Assembly: GCA_037042185.1 (NCBI GenBank)
Contig: JAXQJY010000026.1
Coordinates: forward strand, 682,001 to 746,000
Direction of reading: 5' to 3'
DNA length: 64,000 bases
From: Sordariomycetes sp. S80-01Y
Taxonomy: Eukaryota; Ascomycota; Sordariomycetes
Below are positions 21,714 to 32,900 of the stretch, piece after piece. A model generated the notes under the pieces. That model was not told where the DNA came from. It did no database searches and saw nothing but the letters and a program-made list of their open reading frames with translations. A program made the position numbers and the translations under genes. Every line of letters begins with the position of its first letter. Position 1 is the stretch's first letter.

Positions 21714-24242
21714 ATGTCCGACAACCTGCAGACGGGGCAGCAGGGGTCCTCTTCGTCTGCCACGCGAGCTCAGCAGCGCCGCAACGACCGACAGTCGTCT
21801 TCTTGCACTGAGTGCCGGAGACGAAAGCAAAAGGTGAGCACTCAATTGGTCTTCTGCGTTCCACTTTGCACCCGGTCGCGTTGGCGTTAGCTGTTGGGGC
21901 CGTCAGACGTGCGCTAGCTCTCGGCAACCATGACATACCATGCGCCGGCTCCAACGTGGCTTGCGGTCTCCAGGAAGAAAGATCTCTCCTCCTCGTCAAT
22001 CATGATCTCTTTTCCCGCTTGGCTGACATATCTCCGTTAGTGCTCCCAGGGCAACCCGTGCACCAATTGCGCTCGTCGCTTCCCGCAGCCGATATGTGAC
22101 TACGGCCCTCGCATCAAGACGTACGTTTCTCTCGACATGTTCTTGACCTCGTCTAACACCCCCAAGGAAACGCACCGGATCCAAGTCCGACGGTACAGCC
22201 GCCAGGGTCGTCTCTCAGGAGGGACCGTACCCACATCTGAACCTCGCCGGCGTGCAGGAGGCCATCTTGCAGCTCGAATCCACCCAGACAGGCCTTGGGG
22301 CTGGTACTACCAAAGCAGCAGACGAGTTCGCCCCTTTGACGTCGGCGTCAGATCTTACTGGCTACTACGATGCATCGCACTACGCGCTTGGGGATCACTT
22401 CTCTGGTCATCTGCGCAACTGGCTGCCGTTTCGCCTCAATGTTCGGAAGCAGAGCGGTCATGTTGACAGCCGACAGTCAATACTCGGCGCCTTGAGGGCC
22501 ATTCTGGAGCGTCACAACGACGCAAATACCAGACTGACAGCCGAGGAGGAGTGGATGGTAGATGCAGCCCGACTAATTTGGTCAGCGCAAGGCTCACAGT
22601 CGCCTACGTCTTCATTGCAGCAGATGGACCAGGAGCTGAGGCACTTGCCCATGACGCCGACGAAACTCAACAAAGAGCTTGTCCGTACTCGTAAGTAGAT
22701 ACCCATTCGTTAGACGGCAGATGCGCTGACGGATGTCCCAGACTTGCGGCTGTTGTCTCGCTTCAAGGCGAACATAAGCGGCGTGCCCAACCCCGACAAC
22801 CCCTTTATGAAACACTGGGTGCCATACCTCATCCAAGATCCCCTCCTCATGAACATTGTTCTCTTTACCTCGGCATGCTTTCTCAACGAAACGGGCCATC
22901 TGCCCAAGTCGGTGGTCGCTGCGTTGAGGGGCATCGTCTACCAGTCGCTCAATGAGAATCTTCGCAACTCCAAGGCGCAGACCACCGATGCTGCCATCTT
23001 GGCTGTCGCTGAGATGGTCCTCGACGAGTGGTACTGGGGCGCCACCCAGGACTTGCATGCCCACATGAAGGGCCTGCGAACGATGATCAGTATGAGAGGC
23101 GGCTTGCAGGACCTCGGTATGCATGGCCTGATCAGCAAGATGGTCCTTACGTAAGTTGCCGATGCGTTTCTGGTTGTTCGGTTTTACTGATGTCGAATCA
23201 TAGTCACGATATTTGCATGGCCCTCTCTCATGAGGCGCAACCCGATATTTACGGCCGCCCGGGCTTCGAGTTCACCGACCCAATCATGGTGCCCTTCCAG
23301 ATGTCTCTTAATTCACCTTTGACAACTGGGTGGCCATCTTTCACCAGCTGTTCCTCCTCGCTCCGCCTTCACCCCTGCACAGCTGTGATTCTGGACGACG
23401 TTCGCACCATGGTGGAGGCGGTCCTTGCCCTTCCACCTGACGCGTCTACAGAGCAAATACAGCACGTTTCCTCGGTGGCTTCGTGGGTCTACGGTCGCAT
23501 CGGCGAGCTCCCAGAGAATGTTCCCATGTACCAGCTTCAACAAGCAAGGGGATCGCCGCAGGAAGCCTCCTCATCGGATACTTCCTCGCCGCCGAACACG
23601 ACGGAGAGCAACGTATCTCCTCAAGGGGGGTCGTCCAAGTTCAGAAGCCCACAAAGCACTACTGCACGAAGGGTATCCGTGGCTACCAGTAACAAGACGC
23701 AGGGTCTTAGCCCTGCAAGGACGGAGATGATTGATCGGGGCTCACCGCCGACCGACGTCCCAGACCCTGTCTATCGAATGGTTCGCATGGTCGCTACCAT
23801 CTACTGCCGCGCCATTCTGAGCCGAGCACCCACAAGCATGGTCTGCAGTGCCGGCGAGCTTTTGCAGATCTGGGGTCTTTCGTGGCGAATTCCGATGGCA
23901 TCCCGGACTTCTATCCTGGGCATCTACCTCTGGACCATGCTTTCAATTGCCCCGAGCTGCCACTCTTCCGCGCCGGCACGCTTTATCAAGACGCTCTTTG
24001 TCAACGGCTTCCTCACCGCAGCCGTGGAAAACTGGCACGTCGCCATTGCCATGGCAGACTCGGCGCTCAAACTTCAGAGGTGGCTCAAGGGCTCCGCCAC
24101 GTCGAGAAGTCTGGTCTTCGGCGGCGAAGGCGCGATCGAGAAACACGGCTTCGCGGTCAAGGAGGTTCTGCAAAACATCGCTTCGGTTCACAAAGGTGAT
24201 GGGCCGCAGGATGACGAGGAAGATAATGATGTTACCATGTGA
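21714..24242 (+). CDS. Zn2Cys6 binuclear-cluster transcription factor
   Basis: Exons are 21714-21833, 22041-22120, 22167-22690, 22742-23150 and 23204-24242, giving 723 aa; the first intron is 207 bp, the others 46-53 bp. The DNA-binding cluster is complete only after splicing: cysteines 31, 34, 41, 47, 50 and 59 (CTECRRRKQK, CSQGNPCTNCARRFPQPIC), with spacing CX2CX6CX5CX2CX8C. A second part (about residues 240-460) resembles the fungal-specific regulatory region seen in this class (FMKHWVPYLIQDPLLMNIV, HMKGLRTMISMRGG, VPFQMSLNSPL). A Ser/Thr/Pro-rich stretch (about 480-560) precedes a C-terminal helical part and an acidic tail (DEEDND). It is nuclear by expectation. The FAD oxidase starts 243 bp downstream on the same strand and is a natural candidate target. 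Confidence 0.9.
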
Positions 24243-24485
24243 TGATCGTTCGGACTGGTCAGGTATACAATGCAAATGGCTTGCTGGAATTCCAAAATGG
24301 CTAAGACAAACATCAAAAATTGGTATAACGCAGCCGTGTGTAACACTTCGCCACAGCCGTCTGCCATCCCCTCATTTGCGGGGTTTGATGAGACAGGAAT
24401 GAGTGGCATATAATTGAGACAAATTCGCGGACTCATCATCATCATCATCCACTTCCAAGCCTTCCGCTTGAATGCCATCGCCAAT

Positions 24486-25892
24486 ATGACCGACTTGACG
24501 CAACTACGCTCCATGATACGGAAGGGCGCTGTCCTTGTTCCTGGGGACAATGGCTACGAGGACAGCATCAAGCGTTGGAGTGCCGCCGTGGAGAAGAGAG
24601 CCGCTGTAGTAGTCAAAGCCGCTAACCAGCATGAAGTCGCATCAGCCATCAAGTTCGCGGTCGCCAACGCCATTCCCCTCACAGCTTGTGGTGGAGGCCA
24701 CGCATCAAGTGGAACATCGTCGAGCGAGGGCATGGTCATCGATCTAAGCATGATGCGCTCCGTCGCTGTCAATGAGGAGGAAATGACGATATCCTTCGAA
24801 GGCGGGTGTCTATGGAAAGATGTTGAGAGTGCCCTCGATCCACTTGGTCTGGCTACCGTGGGAGGAGTCGTCAACCACACCGGCGTGGGCGGTCTCATCG
24901 TCGGCGGCGGACATGGCTACCTCACAGCGCAACACGGTCTGACCATCGACAATCTCATCACGGTTCAAGTCGTGACAGCAGATGGGTCAGTCCTCGAGGC
25001 CAATGACAGGGAAAATGCAGATCTGTTTTGGGCCATCCGCGGTGCAGGCGCACAGTTCGGCATCGTCACACGCTTCGTGTCCAGAGTCCACAAACAAGGA
25101 CCGGTCTGGAGCGGCAGTCTCACCTTCACAGCCGAAAAGTTCTCTCAGATCGTCGACGCGGCCAACGACTTCCACGATGCCGACAATCGCGAAGGACATT
25201 GCATGGTCATCGGCATCGGCTACGCTCCAGATGGGAGTCACTCACTAACCGTCTCGCCATTCTACAACGGTCCAGAGGCGGAAGGTCGGCGGTTCTTCCA
25301 CAAGATCCTCGAGATCAAAGCCATCGGTGCCAAGACGAGCATGATGACGATGGGTCAAGTCAACCAACTGCTCAACCCTCTGTCCTACCACGGGATCCGC
25401 CGCCTCATGGGATCGGGCAACGTCGTCATGCCGCTCTCGGCGACCGACCTGCGCGCAACGGCCGAGAGGTTCTGGGCCTTTTGCGAAGCGCATCCCGAAG
25501 TGGGCGTCCAATCTGCCATCGCCATCGAGCTCTTCCCAACCCACAGGATCCGGGAAGTCCCGCTGGAGGCGACCGCCTACACCAACCGAGGGGACTACTA
25601 CGACGCCGTCACAATGTGGGGTTGGGAAGACGCATCCCTGGACGGGGAGGTTAGGGCAGCGAACAGGAGTCTGGTTTCGCACATTCGCGACACCCTGGGC
25701 TACAAGTACGACCCGAAAAAGGATGAGAAGCAAGACGCTCCGGTGGGACGATATATCAACCTCGAGACGGACCCCGTGAGACCGGAAGATGCGTACGGGG
25801 TCAACCTGGGGCGCTTAAGGGGGCTGAAGGCGAAGTACGATCCTGGAAATGTATTTCACAAGTGGCACGGTATCAATCTCCAGGTTGACTAG
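24486..25892 (+). CDS. FAD-linked oxidase, berberine bridge enzyme-like
   Basis: A single-exon gene of 468 aa. It belongs to the FAD-binding type-4 / berberine-bridge (BBE) group, which oxidises alcohols, amines or sugars with O2 and often tailors secondary metabolites. Visible features: the flavin-linking segment CGGGHASSG with His72, the FAD loop VGGVVNHTGVGGLIVGGGHG, DLFWAIRGAGAQFGIVT, and the C-terminal BBE block NLGRLRGLKAKYDPGNVFH. The second covalent attachment site of bicovalent members (Cys in GGHC) is replaced here by GGGHGY, so one covalent link is expected. No signal peptide is evident, unlike many secreted members, so it is probably intracellular. The ATG at 24486 was chosen because upstream in-frame codons are non-ATG. 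A (ATC)n run lies in the leader at about 24436-24450. Confidence 0.92.
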   Translation: MTDLTQLRSMIRKGAVLVPGDNGYEDSIKRWSAAVEKRAAVVVKAANQHEVASAIKFAVANAIPLTACGGGHASSGTSSSEGMVIDLSMMRSVAVNEEEMTISFEGGCLWKDVESALDPLGLATVGGVVNHTGVGGLIVGGGHGYLTAQHGLTIDNLITVQVVTADGSVLEANDRENADLFWAIRGAGAQFGIVTRFVSRVHKQGPVWSGSLTFTAEKFSQIVDAANDFHDADNREGHCMVIGIGYAPDGSHSLTVSPFYNGPEAEGRRFFHKILEIKAIGAKTSMMTMGQVNQLLNPLSYHGIRRLMGSGNVVMPLSATDLRATAERFWAFCEAHPEVGVQSAIAIELFPTHRIREVPLEATAYTNRGDYYDAVTMWGWEDASLDGEVRAANRSLVSHIRDTLGYKYDPKKDEKQDAPVGRYINLETDPVRPEDAYGVNLGRLRGLKAKYDPGNVFHKWHGINLQVD

Positions 25893-28800
25893 GAGGAGAC
25901 TGAGACGGGCACAGCATACACAGTATCAGTAGACCATGACTTAGTACCAGGTTGTTGGTTTTCTAGCTTGCATGTCCACACCCAATTGCAACTTGCCAGC
26001 GAAGGGCGCACACCCTCTTCTTCCGTTAACAAATTGAACTGTCCATTGAGGGCAGAGGCGCCTCCCCCGCTTCATTTAGGAAGTTGTTTGTTCGTTCGCC
26101 GAGGGGGAGATGATGTGCATGGAAGTGAGGGGCGCCTGTATGCATTGCCACGTCGCAAATCTGATGGCGTGCAGATTGGGGCGATTGGCCAACCATGAGT
26201 CAACGTGGATGAATTGAAAAGTATATCTCGGACGGGCGTCGTCGGAACAAGTGCCCATGCGTTAACGATACAGCATTTCGTCGACATCGAGCGTTTGAAA
26301 CCCCCATCTTGACCTCCTCTCAGAGTGCAGCAGCACACGCAGAGAGCCGTCAATTGAGCCCATCGATTATTCCAAGACCGGACACTCCGTCAACAATGGC
26401 CGCAGCGAAGAGCGCTTCGATCCGCACCCACGGCGAATCGACCCGCCGCCTCCGTCAGTCCACCGAATGCGGCGGCGAAGAGAACGACGTGCAGGGCGAG
26501 AGGTTCCCCGGGGGGCAGAAGCTTCGACGGTCTCGCGATCCCGCGACGTCGAGACACAGGAACGGGCGCATCGTTCGATGGAGGAGCAAGGGGCTGAGCA
26601 GGACTTGCGTCGAGCAGCTGTACCGGTATGAGGAGCAGGCTTGGGAGGGCAATCATGCGCGATGAGCTGTTTCTCTTCACGTCGCGTTATGTCTCCGGAG
26701 GGGCTGCTGCCTCGCGTTGGCCTGTGGCGGGTATGAGGAGATTTGTTGCTGCGTGGACAACGTTGGTCAAAAAGGGGGGGGAGGGGGGGGATCGCGACGT
26801 CCCATGAGGGTTTCGAGCTGCGAAATGTACGCCTGCCTCTACCGATTACGGTTTTGTGATCAGGCAGTTATCGAGATAAGGGCCGAAGCGACGCAAAAGG
26901 GACTGGGCTAGCAGAACACCAACCACTTCAGTTGCTCGAGACTCGCCACTGGCGAAGCCCTCCCGTCTTCTGCTTGGTGTCTGGTTGCTTGTCAGGATTG
27001 GTTCATCTCGACCGTAGTCCGCCTGCAAAGGTCTCTTCGAGTACTTGGAGGCCATCCTGGGAACCTATTAGCTATTTCACGATTTCGGGCACTGTCTGAA
27101 AGCTTGCGGTCTATTCGCTAGACTACAACATTGCACTCGCAGTGCTCATGGGCCGCCCTTCCTGCATCATCGAGCCCAGCTGAGGGAGAGGTCCATCCTA
27201 CCGTCTCTCGGTCCCTTGACGCGTCAGGTATCACGTCCGCGTTTCATGACCAAAACCAGACATCGGGCCATCAGGCAGAAGAGCTGGCATGGTATAACGT
27301 ACGGAGGGTCGGGACGGAGGGTCGGGACGGAGGTTCGGAAGAAAGGGGGCTCGGACTGGAAAGGCGGGAAGATCACCCAAAAGGTCCCGCGTCCACCGAG
27401 CAGGCTGATCCTTACGGCTGCCGCACGTCTCTGATTCAGTGTACCTCCAGATATGTAAGGTATTCGTGGAGCTTGTTTTCCCCGGGCCTCTTGCGTTGCG
27501 GACAACGCTGGGACCGTAGCTTTGGTATTTTGGTGCCGCGAGGCATTGGCCACTCTCCAACATGGAAGCTGATCGCACCCAGAACCCATGATTCGTAGGC
27601 AGCAGTTGTTTGAAGTGCGCGGTTCGAGCCCTCTGTGGGAATATATACGAGATCTGCGTTGCAAGTGATTCGTCCAGATGCGTGCCGTCGTCCTTCTCCA
27701 GTTATCAGAAGCTCGGCCGAGTCCGCTTCTGATGTGATACTCAACCATGGCAAAGTACATCACGCTGCATGATGGCTCTCATGCGAAAGGTCCGTGAGCA
27801 AATCCTTAAGATAAGCCACGATTTGTGACAAGTCCATCCGTGAACATGTACTTCCTGATACCTGGCGTTCTGTTGGCCCTCGTCAGCCGCGTCTTCCAGC
27901 GTAGATCAAGATTTGCCTGGCGAAGGTCCCCCTTCCCCCCTTGTTTGTTGACATGCTCACCCTGTTCCGCAGATCCATCTCAGCTGAAAGGTCTACACAG
28001 AGTCAGGCCTTACCTTAGTCCCCTTACCCAACCCCGGAATATCGTGCGCCCTCCAGGGGTTTATCCATCGGGAGGCCAGCAGACCCGACGATGGTCAACA
28101 TGGCCGGGACTCTAGCTCCATGCAACCAGCCCAGCTGCTGCAGCCAGCGCCGTAGAAGTGCCGGGTTTGAGAGCGAGGATCACGAAGATGGTTTGGCTTG
28201 CAGTGTGCAGAAGAGCCAAGGCCAGGGCTGGAAGATAGGGGGGAGGGGTGCCCGTTTTCTCGTGGGAAGCAGGGGATGCTGGTCGGCGATGAGGGCAAGT
28301 CGATGTACTTGGGCTTTCCCCAGCCATCAACGATGTCGTTGACTGACGGAGGGGAAGCCATCTCAAACAACGAGGATCTTGGCAACCCCGGGTACATCAG
28401 GATCTGCACTTGGAGACATGTCCCTTGTCCAAACCCTGGCATTCTCTATTCTATTTTAGGGGCTCTCGAGATGAGCGGCTGCTCCTGTCAACGTCCGAGG
28501 GTACGCATTGGCAGAAACCCCGGGTTCAAACGCGTGGCCGACTGAGGATACCCCTCAACAGCCAATGCCTTCCCCGGAAGCCGTGCTGTCATCGTCGTGC
28601 TACGACTGGCGGGTTGCTAACTAAGTGTAGACGACCTTCAGCCTCGTGGGCCGACGACAGGGGCCGGCCGACGACGCCTATCCTGCGTCCGGTGTCTCCC
28701 GGTATGCTCAACTCCCGGCACTAGTGTGGACGAATCCGTACGTTCAACTAAAATTCCGACCCGTCGTCTGGAGAACGTCGACATCCGGAGCGAGCACCGG

Positions 28801-30513
28801 TCAGCAGCGCGTCAAACTGTCGTGGGATCTTCGGTCAAATTCGGACCCGTGCGGCCCAGGCTGGCTTGGCCTCCGAGGTGGCTTGCCGCGCGGGACGGCA
28901 CCGGGTGTCGCTATTCGTAAGACCTAAGCAATAGCTCGTCGGTGATGCCGCAGCGGTGGCTGTTCGGCCAGATTGTGTGTTTTGGTGTGACGTGCGCCGG
29001 CTGTGGTGTGGCACTCAGGCCAGGCCGTGGTTTGGGCGGAATGACATAGACGTGTCTGGGATGTTGTTCTTCTTGTTCGGGAGCTGTTCAGGGCGCACCT
29101 CATTTCTCGGCACCAGGATGGTTGAAGCAGCCCTGGATTTGTCATTGAGCCTAACATATAGAGCATCTGACAGCGCGCTGTGACCAGGAGTAAGTGGTCA
29201 GCACTGGGGTCAGGCCGGTCTGCTGCTGCCTGCTTGGTATGAGCCTTTCCATCGAACAGACCACTGGCAGTAGCACGAGGTGCATCATCAGACCAGGCTA
29301 ACCGAACGTAGCAAACAATCAGGATTTCCAGGAGTCATCATGCATGTGGGCGGAATGATTGGGGCTTAGTTGCGGGATGCCACGCGACGAACCAAGGAAA
29401 AAAAGAAGCGTCGTGCACGCGGCTCTACGCTGGCAAACCCGCGATGTCACCCTCAGGCAGGCTTGGTATCTCGGAAGATAGCGATACCTACATACAGTCC
29501 CTTGCCTTACGCCTCACTTGCGCACAAGCGAGAACCGGTGACTTGGGTGGTGCAACGTGAAATCCCACGCGGTCGGTCGCTTTGATTCCCGCGACGGCCG
29601 GGAGCTGAAGGAAGCCCCAGAAAACAGCGGACTCAGCGGCTTGGCCCCTGCGACCTCAACGGTCTGAAACCCCCACGACGCGGCTGAGATGACCAGAGAT
29701 AGCGAAGCTGTCAAGTATGCTTTTTCCTGTTGGAAACTGACAGTGAAAGCAGCGATGGCCGACAGATGGTGGCCTCCCCCTTACCTTGTGCGCGGTGATC
29801 CCTCGTCGGCAGCGGCCAGGGGTCACCCCGGATCGCCCACTGATCCTTCTATCCAGGAACCTGGAAACGCAGCCGCGGACTCGAGCCAATGGTCCACGAT
29901 GCATGGGGTCGAGTTGAAACCGCAACAACACAACGCATGCGAAGGTCTGATAGGGAAAACGGGGGGGGTTCTTCCTTCGCAGTGGTCGCGGGTGTTGTGC
30001 ATTGGGCGGACGTGATCTGTCAGAAGGGGGCCTGGAAGGTGTCAGACGATGTCCTCGATTCGGACGGGATCTTTTGAAAAGTGCAGCCCTTTTTGGAGCG
30101 TTGGAGCGGCTCCTGGCGGATCTGGTCGTCGACGCTGTTGTAGGAACAAGAGGTCTGGGGATGTCTCCTGTTGGGGGTGGACGACACGCAAGACACAAGA
30201 TCGTGAAAAATGGTGCTTCACTTACACAAACTTGACGTAGCCTCGTCTAGAAAGAGTGGTGTACTTACTCCATACCACCCGGAGCTATGTATATTCGTAT
30301 TGATCGCAGCGGGTGCGGGGCTGCGGACAGCGTACACCCCGCTTCGTCAAATCTCTGCCCCTTGCGGACTGACTTCAATGTGAATCTTGTATCATATTTG
30401 ACTGAGCCTCTAGACTCGGACTATTGCAGCAGCCCTTGCCTTGGTCCTTCCAACTGGGCATTCTGCGCGAGCATAGAACCCCCAGCTCGCAACCCCTTGC
30501 GTCTTATCCCAAA
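25893..30513. other. Gene-poor region, 4.6 kb
   Basis: No supported gene. ORFs are short, overlap on both strands and show no family motif. Simple features: a G8-A-G8 run at 26774-26790, a 13-bp tandem repeat at 27301-27338, and an 11-base GGTTCGAGCCC at 27617-27627 that resembles a tRNA B box but lacks a pairing T stem. I find no terminal repeats or transposase/reverse-transcriptase fragments that would mark a mobile element. Confidence 0.5.
27301..27338. repeat. 13-bp tandem repeat, three copies
   Basis: The unit GACGGAGGGTCGG occurs almost three times in a row; the first copy lacks its first base and the third has a single G-to-T difference. It lies in a non-coding region. Confidence 0.85.
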
Positions 30514-31606
30514 ATGGCTCCCATCGGCGTCGCCATCATTGGCGGTGGCATCTTTGTCAAGGAGCAGCACCTGGTCAGTCCCCGGCCTTGCCAGTGACTG
30601 CTCTATCTTCTAACAGCACCAGCCTGCCGTTGCCAAGTGTGACCTGCTTGAGCTCAAGGCCATCTACTCGCGATCCCTGAAATCCGCTCAGGAGACCGCA
30701 GCCCTCGTCAAGTCTGGGTCCAGCCTGGATCTCTACTCTGCCGACTCGGGTGTTGGCAAGACGCACCACGACCTGCTCCTCCGCGAGGACGTCCAGGCCG
30801 TCATCATTGCTCTCCCCATCGTCAGCCAGCCAGAGTACATCGAGGCCGCCCTCGCCGCCGGCAAGCACGTGCTGGCCGAGAAGCCCATCGCCGCCGACGT
30901 GGCCAAGGGCAAGAAGCTGATCGACTACTACAAGGGTGTCGCGGCTGAGAAGTCAGCCACCCTCGCCATCGCAGAAAACTTCCGCTTCTTCCCCAGCTTC
31001 ACATATGCAAAGGAGCAGGGGGCCCAGCTGGGCAGGGTTCTGCACTTTAGCATCAAGGTCTTTGGGCTGATGGCTGCTGACAACAAGTACTACAATACGT
31101 CGTGGCGCAAGACCCCCGAGTACCAGGGCGGCTTCCTGCTCGACGGCGGCGTCCATCATGCCGCTGCTGCGCGCCTGTTCCTCGCCGGGAGCTCTGCGGC
31201 CGAGACCGTCCAGGCATACACACATCAGGCGCAAGAACACCTGCCGCCCATCGACAGTGTCGATGCCATTGTCAAGACCAAGTCGGGCGCCAGCGGCACG
31301 TTCCAAATCTCGTCCGGCTCCAACATCAAGGCGTTTGAGTGGGATATTGGCTATGAGAAGGGTAGCGTCAAGGTCTCGGGCGACAGAGTTACCGTGGTCC
31401 CTGCGAGCGGTGAGCAGACTGTAAAGGACTTTGAGAAGACGTCGGCTGTGACGGACGAGGTGGCTGCATGGGCCAAGAGCATTGCCGACGGCAAACCCAA
31501 CCCTCTGCAGTTGCCAGAAGAGGCCTTGGCCGATCTCGAGTTCTTGGAGAAGATGTTTAGGAGCGGCGAGCAGAACGGGGCGCAGCAAAAGTATGAGCTT
31601 CAGTAA
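30514..31606 (+). CDS. Gfo/Idh/MocA-family oxidoreductase
   Basis: Exons are 30514-30573 and 30617-31606, giving 349 aa, with a 43-bp intron. The family moves hydride between NAD(P) and sugars, diols or related alcohols. The N-terminus IGVAIIGGGIFVKEQHL carries the Rossmann dinucleotide loop; IIALPIVSQPEYIEAALAAG leads to LAEKPIA with the conserved Glu-Lys-Pro. The C-terminal half has the alpha/beta substrate domain, including the GGFLLDGGVHHAAAARL segment where the family's catalytic His usually sits. There is no signal peptide, so it is probably cytosolic. The exact substrate cannot be inferred. It converges with the thioesterase gene, 43 bp apart. Confidence 0.9.
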
Positions 31607-31649
31607 GCCAGCTGGATTAATAACAACGCTCTGAACGTTGAGGCACCAC

Positions 31650-32391
31650 TCATAGCTTGCTGTCTCCCCTTGGCGGCACGTAAATCGCCTCCAGCCCCTT
31701 TCTCAGCCTGTCGCTCATGCCTGTGGCGGCAGGCTTCTGCGTAGACCTTTGTACCCATACATGGACAAACTCGCCAACAGCCTTGACCCCGGGCACGTCC
31801 TTCTCGAACAGACCAATCTCGTAGGTGACGCTCGACTTCCCGAGCTTGTTAACGCGCAGGCCCAGCTCCGCCACTGCCGGGTACGCAATGGAGGCGAAGA
31901 AGTCCGTGTGCAGGTGCGCTGCCAGAGGGTGCTCGTCGGAGGTCGGCGGATGCAGACCGCAGTGCTTCATTACATAGTCGTTGACTATTGAGTCAAAGCT
32001 GAGAAGCGGGTACGTGAGCTCGGGACCAGAGGGCGTGTGGGATAGAAGAGCCGGAGAAGGCCCAGCGGGTGGCGGCAGGGCAGGCCAATGAGTCTTACAG
32101 AAAGTTGTACACGGCGTTGTTCATGTGGTCATACATGTCGTTGTCATTCCTACGGACAGCAGACGTCATCAGCAACATTGCGCGGTCACAAGAGCTGAAA
32201 ATGGCGACACTTCCCGGCACTTGGCTCCCAACAATCTGGTTCTGTGAGGCACGGGACCATGTGTTGAAGGTTTGGAGCGCCGGGGGCTGTGGCGTGCCCG
32301 AGAGGAGTCTCGCTCACCATCGTGTTCGGTACTCGAGTCGGTAAGGATAGTCTTCGCGCCGTCGCGCTTTGAGATCGGCTTTGGTGCTCAT
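31650..32391 (-). CDS. Hotdog-fold acyl-CoA thioesterase
   Basis: Exons on the minus strand are 32391-32318, 32149-32099 and 31998-31650, giving 157 aa. Introns are 168 and 100 bp, longer than most in this window. Joining them gives YRTRWNDNDMYDHMNNAVYNFLFDSIV, the 4-hydroxybenzoyl-CoA-thioesterase-like signature with W-x-D-x-D and H-x-NN. It then continues through TDFFASIAYPAVAELGLRV and KSSVTYEIGLFEKD to a basic C-terminus. The family hydrolyses acyl-CoA thioesters as a dimer or tetramer of hotdog folds. Substrate chain is unknown. It has no obvious targeting peptide. It shares a 509-bp divergent upstream region with the pseudouridine synthase gene. Confidence 0.85.
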
Positions 32392-32900
32392 AACGGCGGG
32401 ACCGAATGGTGGAGATGAGTAATTGAGAGTCTCGGGGGGCCAAGGATTGGAAATAGAAACAGCTCGATTGAAATAAACTTCCCCTTGCATATCTCGACCG
32501 CGATCCCGAGGTTCAATGGTGGGAGGCCATGGAGTTGTAGTCAAAACGGGTTAGCCCGAGCCGAGGTTGGCCGTCAGCCACTCAAAGCACCCCACATGTC
32601 AGCCACGCCTCAATGTGGCTCATGAAGTCTAATGTCCAAACGCGGACCGGAACGATGGATCCGCTAAAAATTCTGCCACCTTACCCCGCCAAAATTATGC
32701 AGCCTCAGCTTCGGCGACGCGGCTGGCAGCGAGTAGCCCTGAACCAAACGACAGCGCTCGAGCCTCGTGACAGCCTCTCGGACAAGACGACGCGTCAAAA
32801 ACGCCACCTCGATCTATCGGCCGGTTCAGCTCCAAATTACGCCGGGTGTACACTGTGAATGCTCAGCGAATCGTGAACGGCGCTTGCGGAGTGCCTGTCG
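32392..32900. promoter_or_regulatory. Divergent upstream region, thioesterase / pseudouridine synthase
   Basis: 509 bp between two divergent ATGs. No TATA box is clear on either side, as is common for housekeeping genes. No other element is called. Confidence 0.5.

Noticed and set aside
22612-23124. 170-aa minus-strand ORF
   Set aside because: Antisense to exons 3-4 of the Zn2Cys6 regulator.
26309-26680. Opposing ORFs of 118 aa (plus) and 96 aa (minus), the latter with a signal-peptide-like hydrophobic start
   Set aside because: The two overlap completely, have no recognisable domain, and no splice-linked extension was found. A small secreted protein on the minus strand is possible but unsupported.
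27617-27627. GGTTCGAGCCC resembling a tRNA B box
   Set aside because: The flanking bases do not form a T stem and no matching acceptor stem or A box was found.
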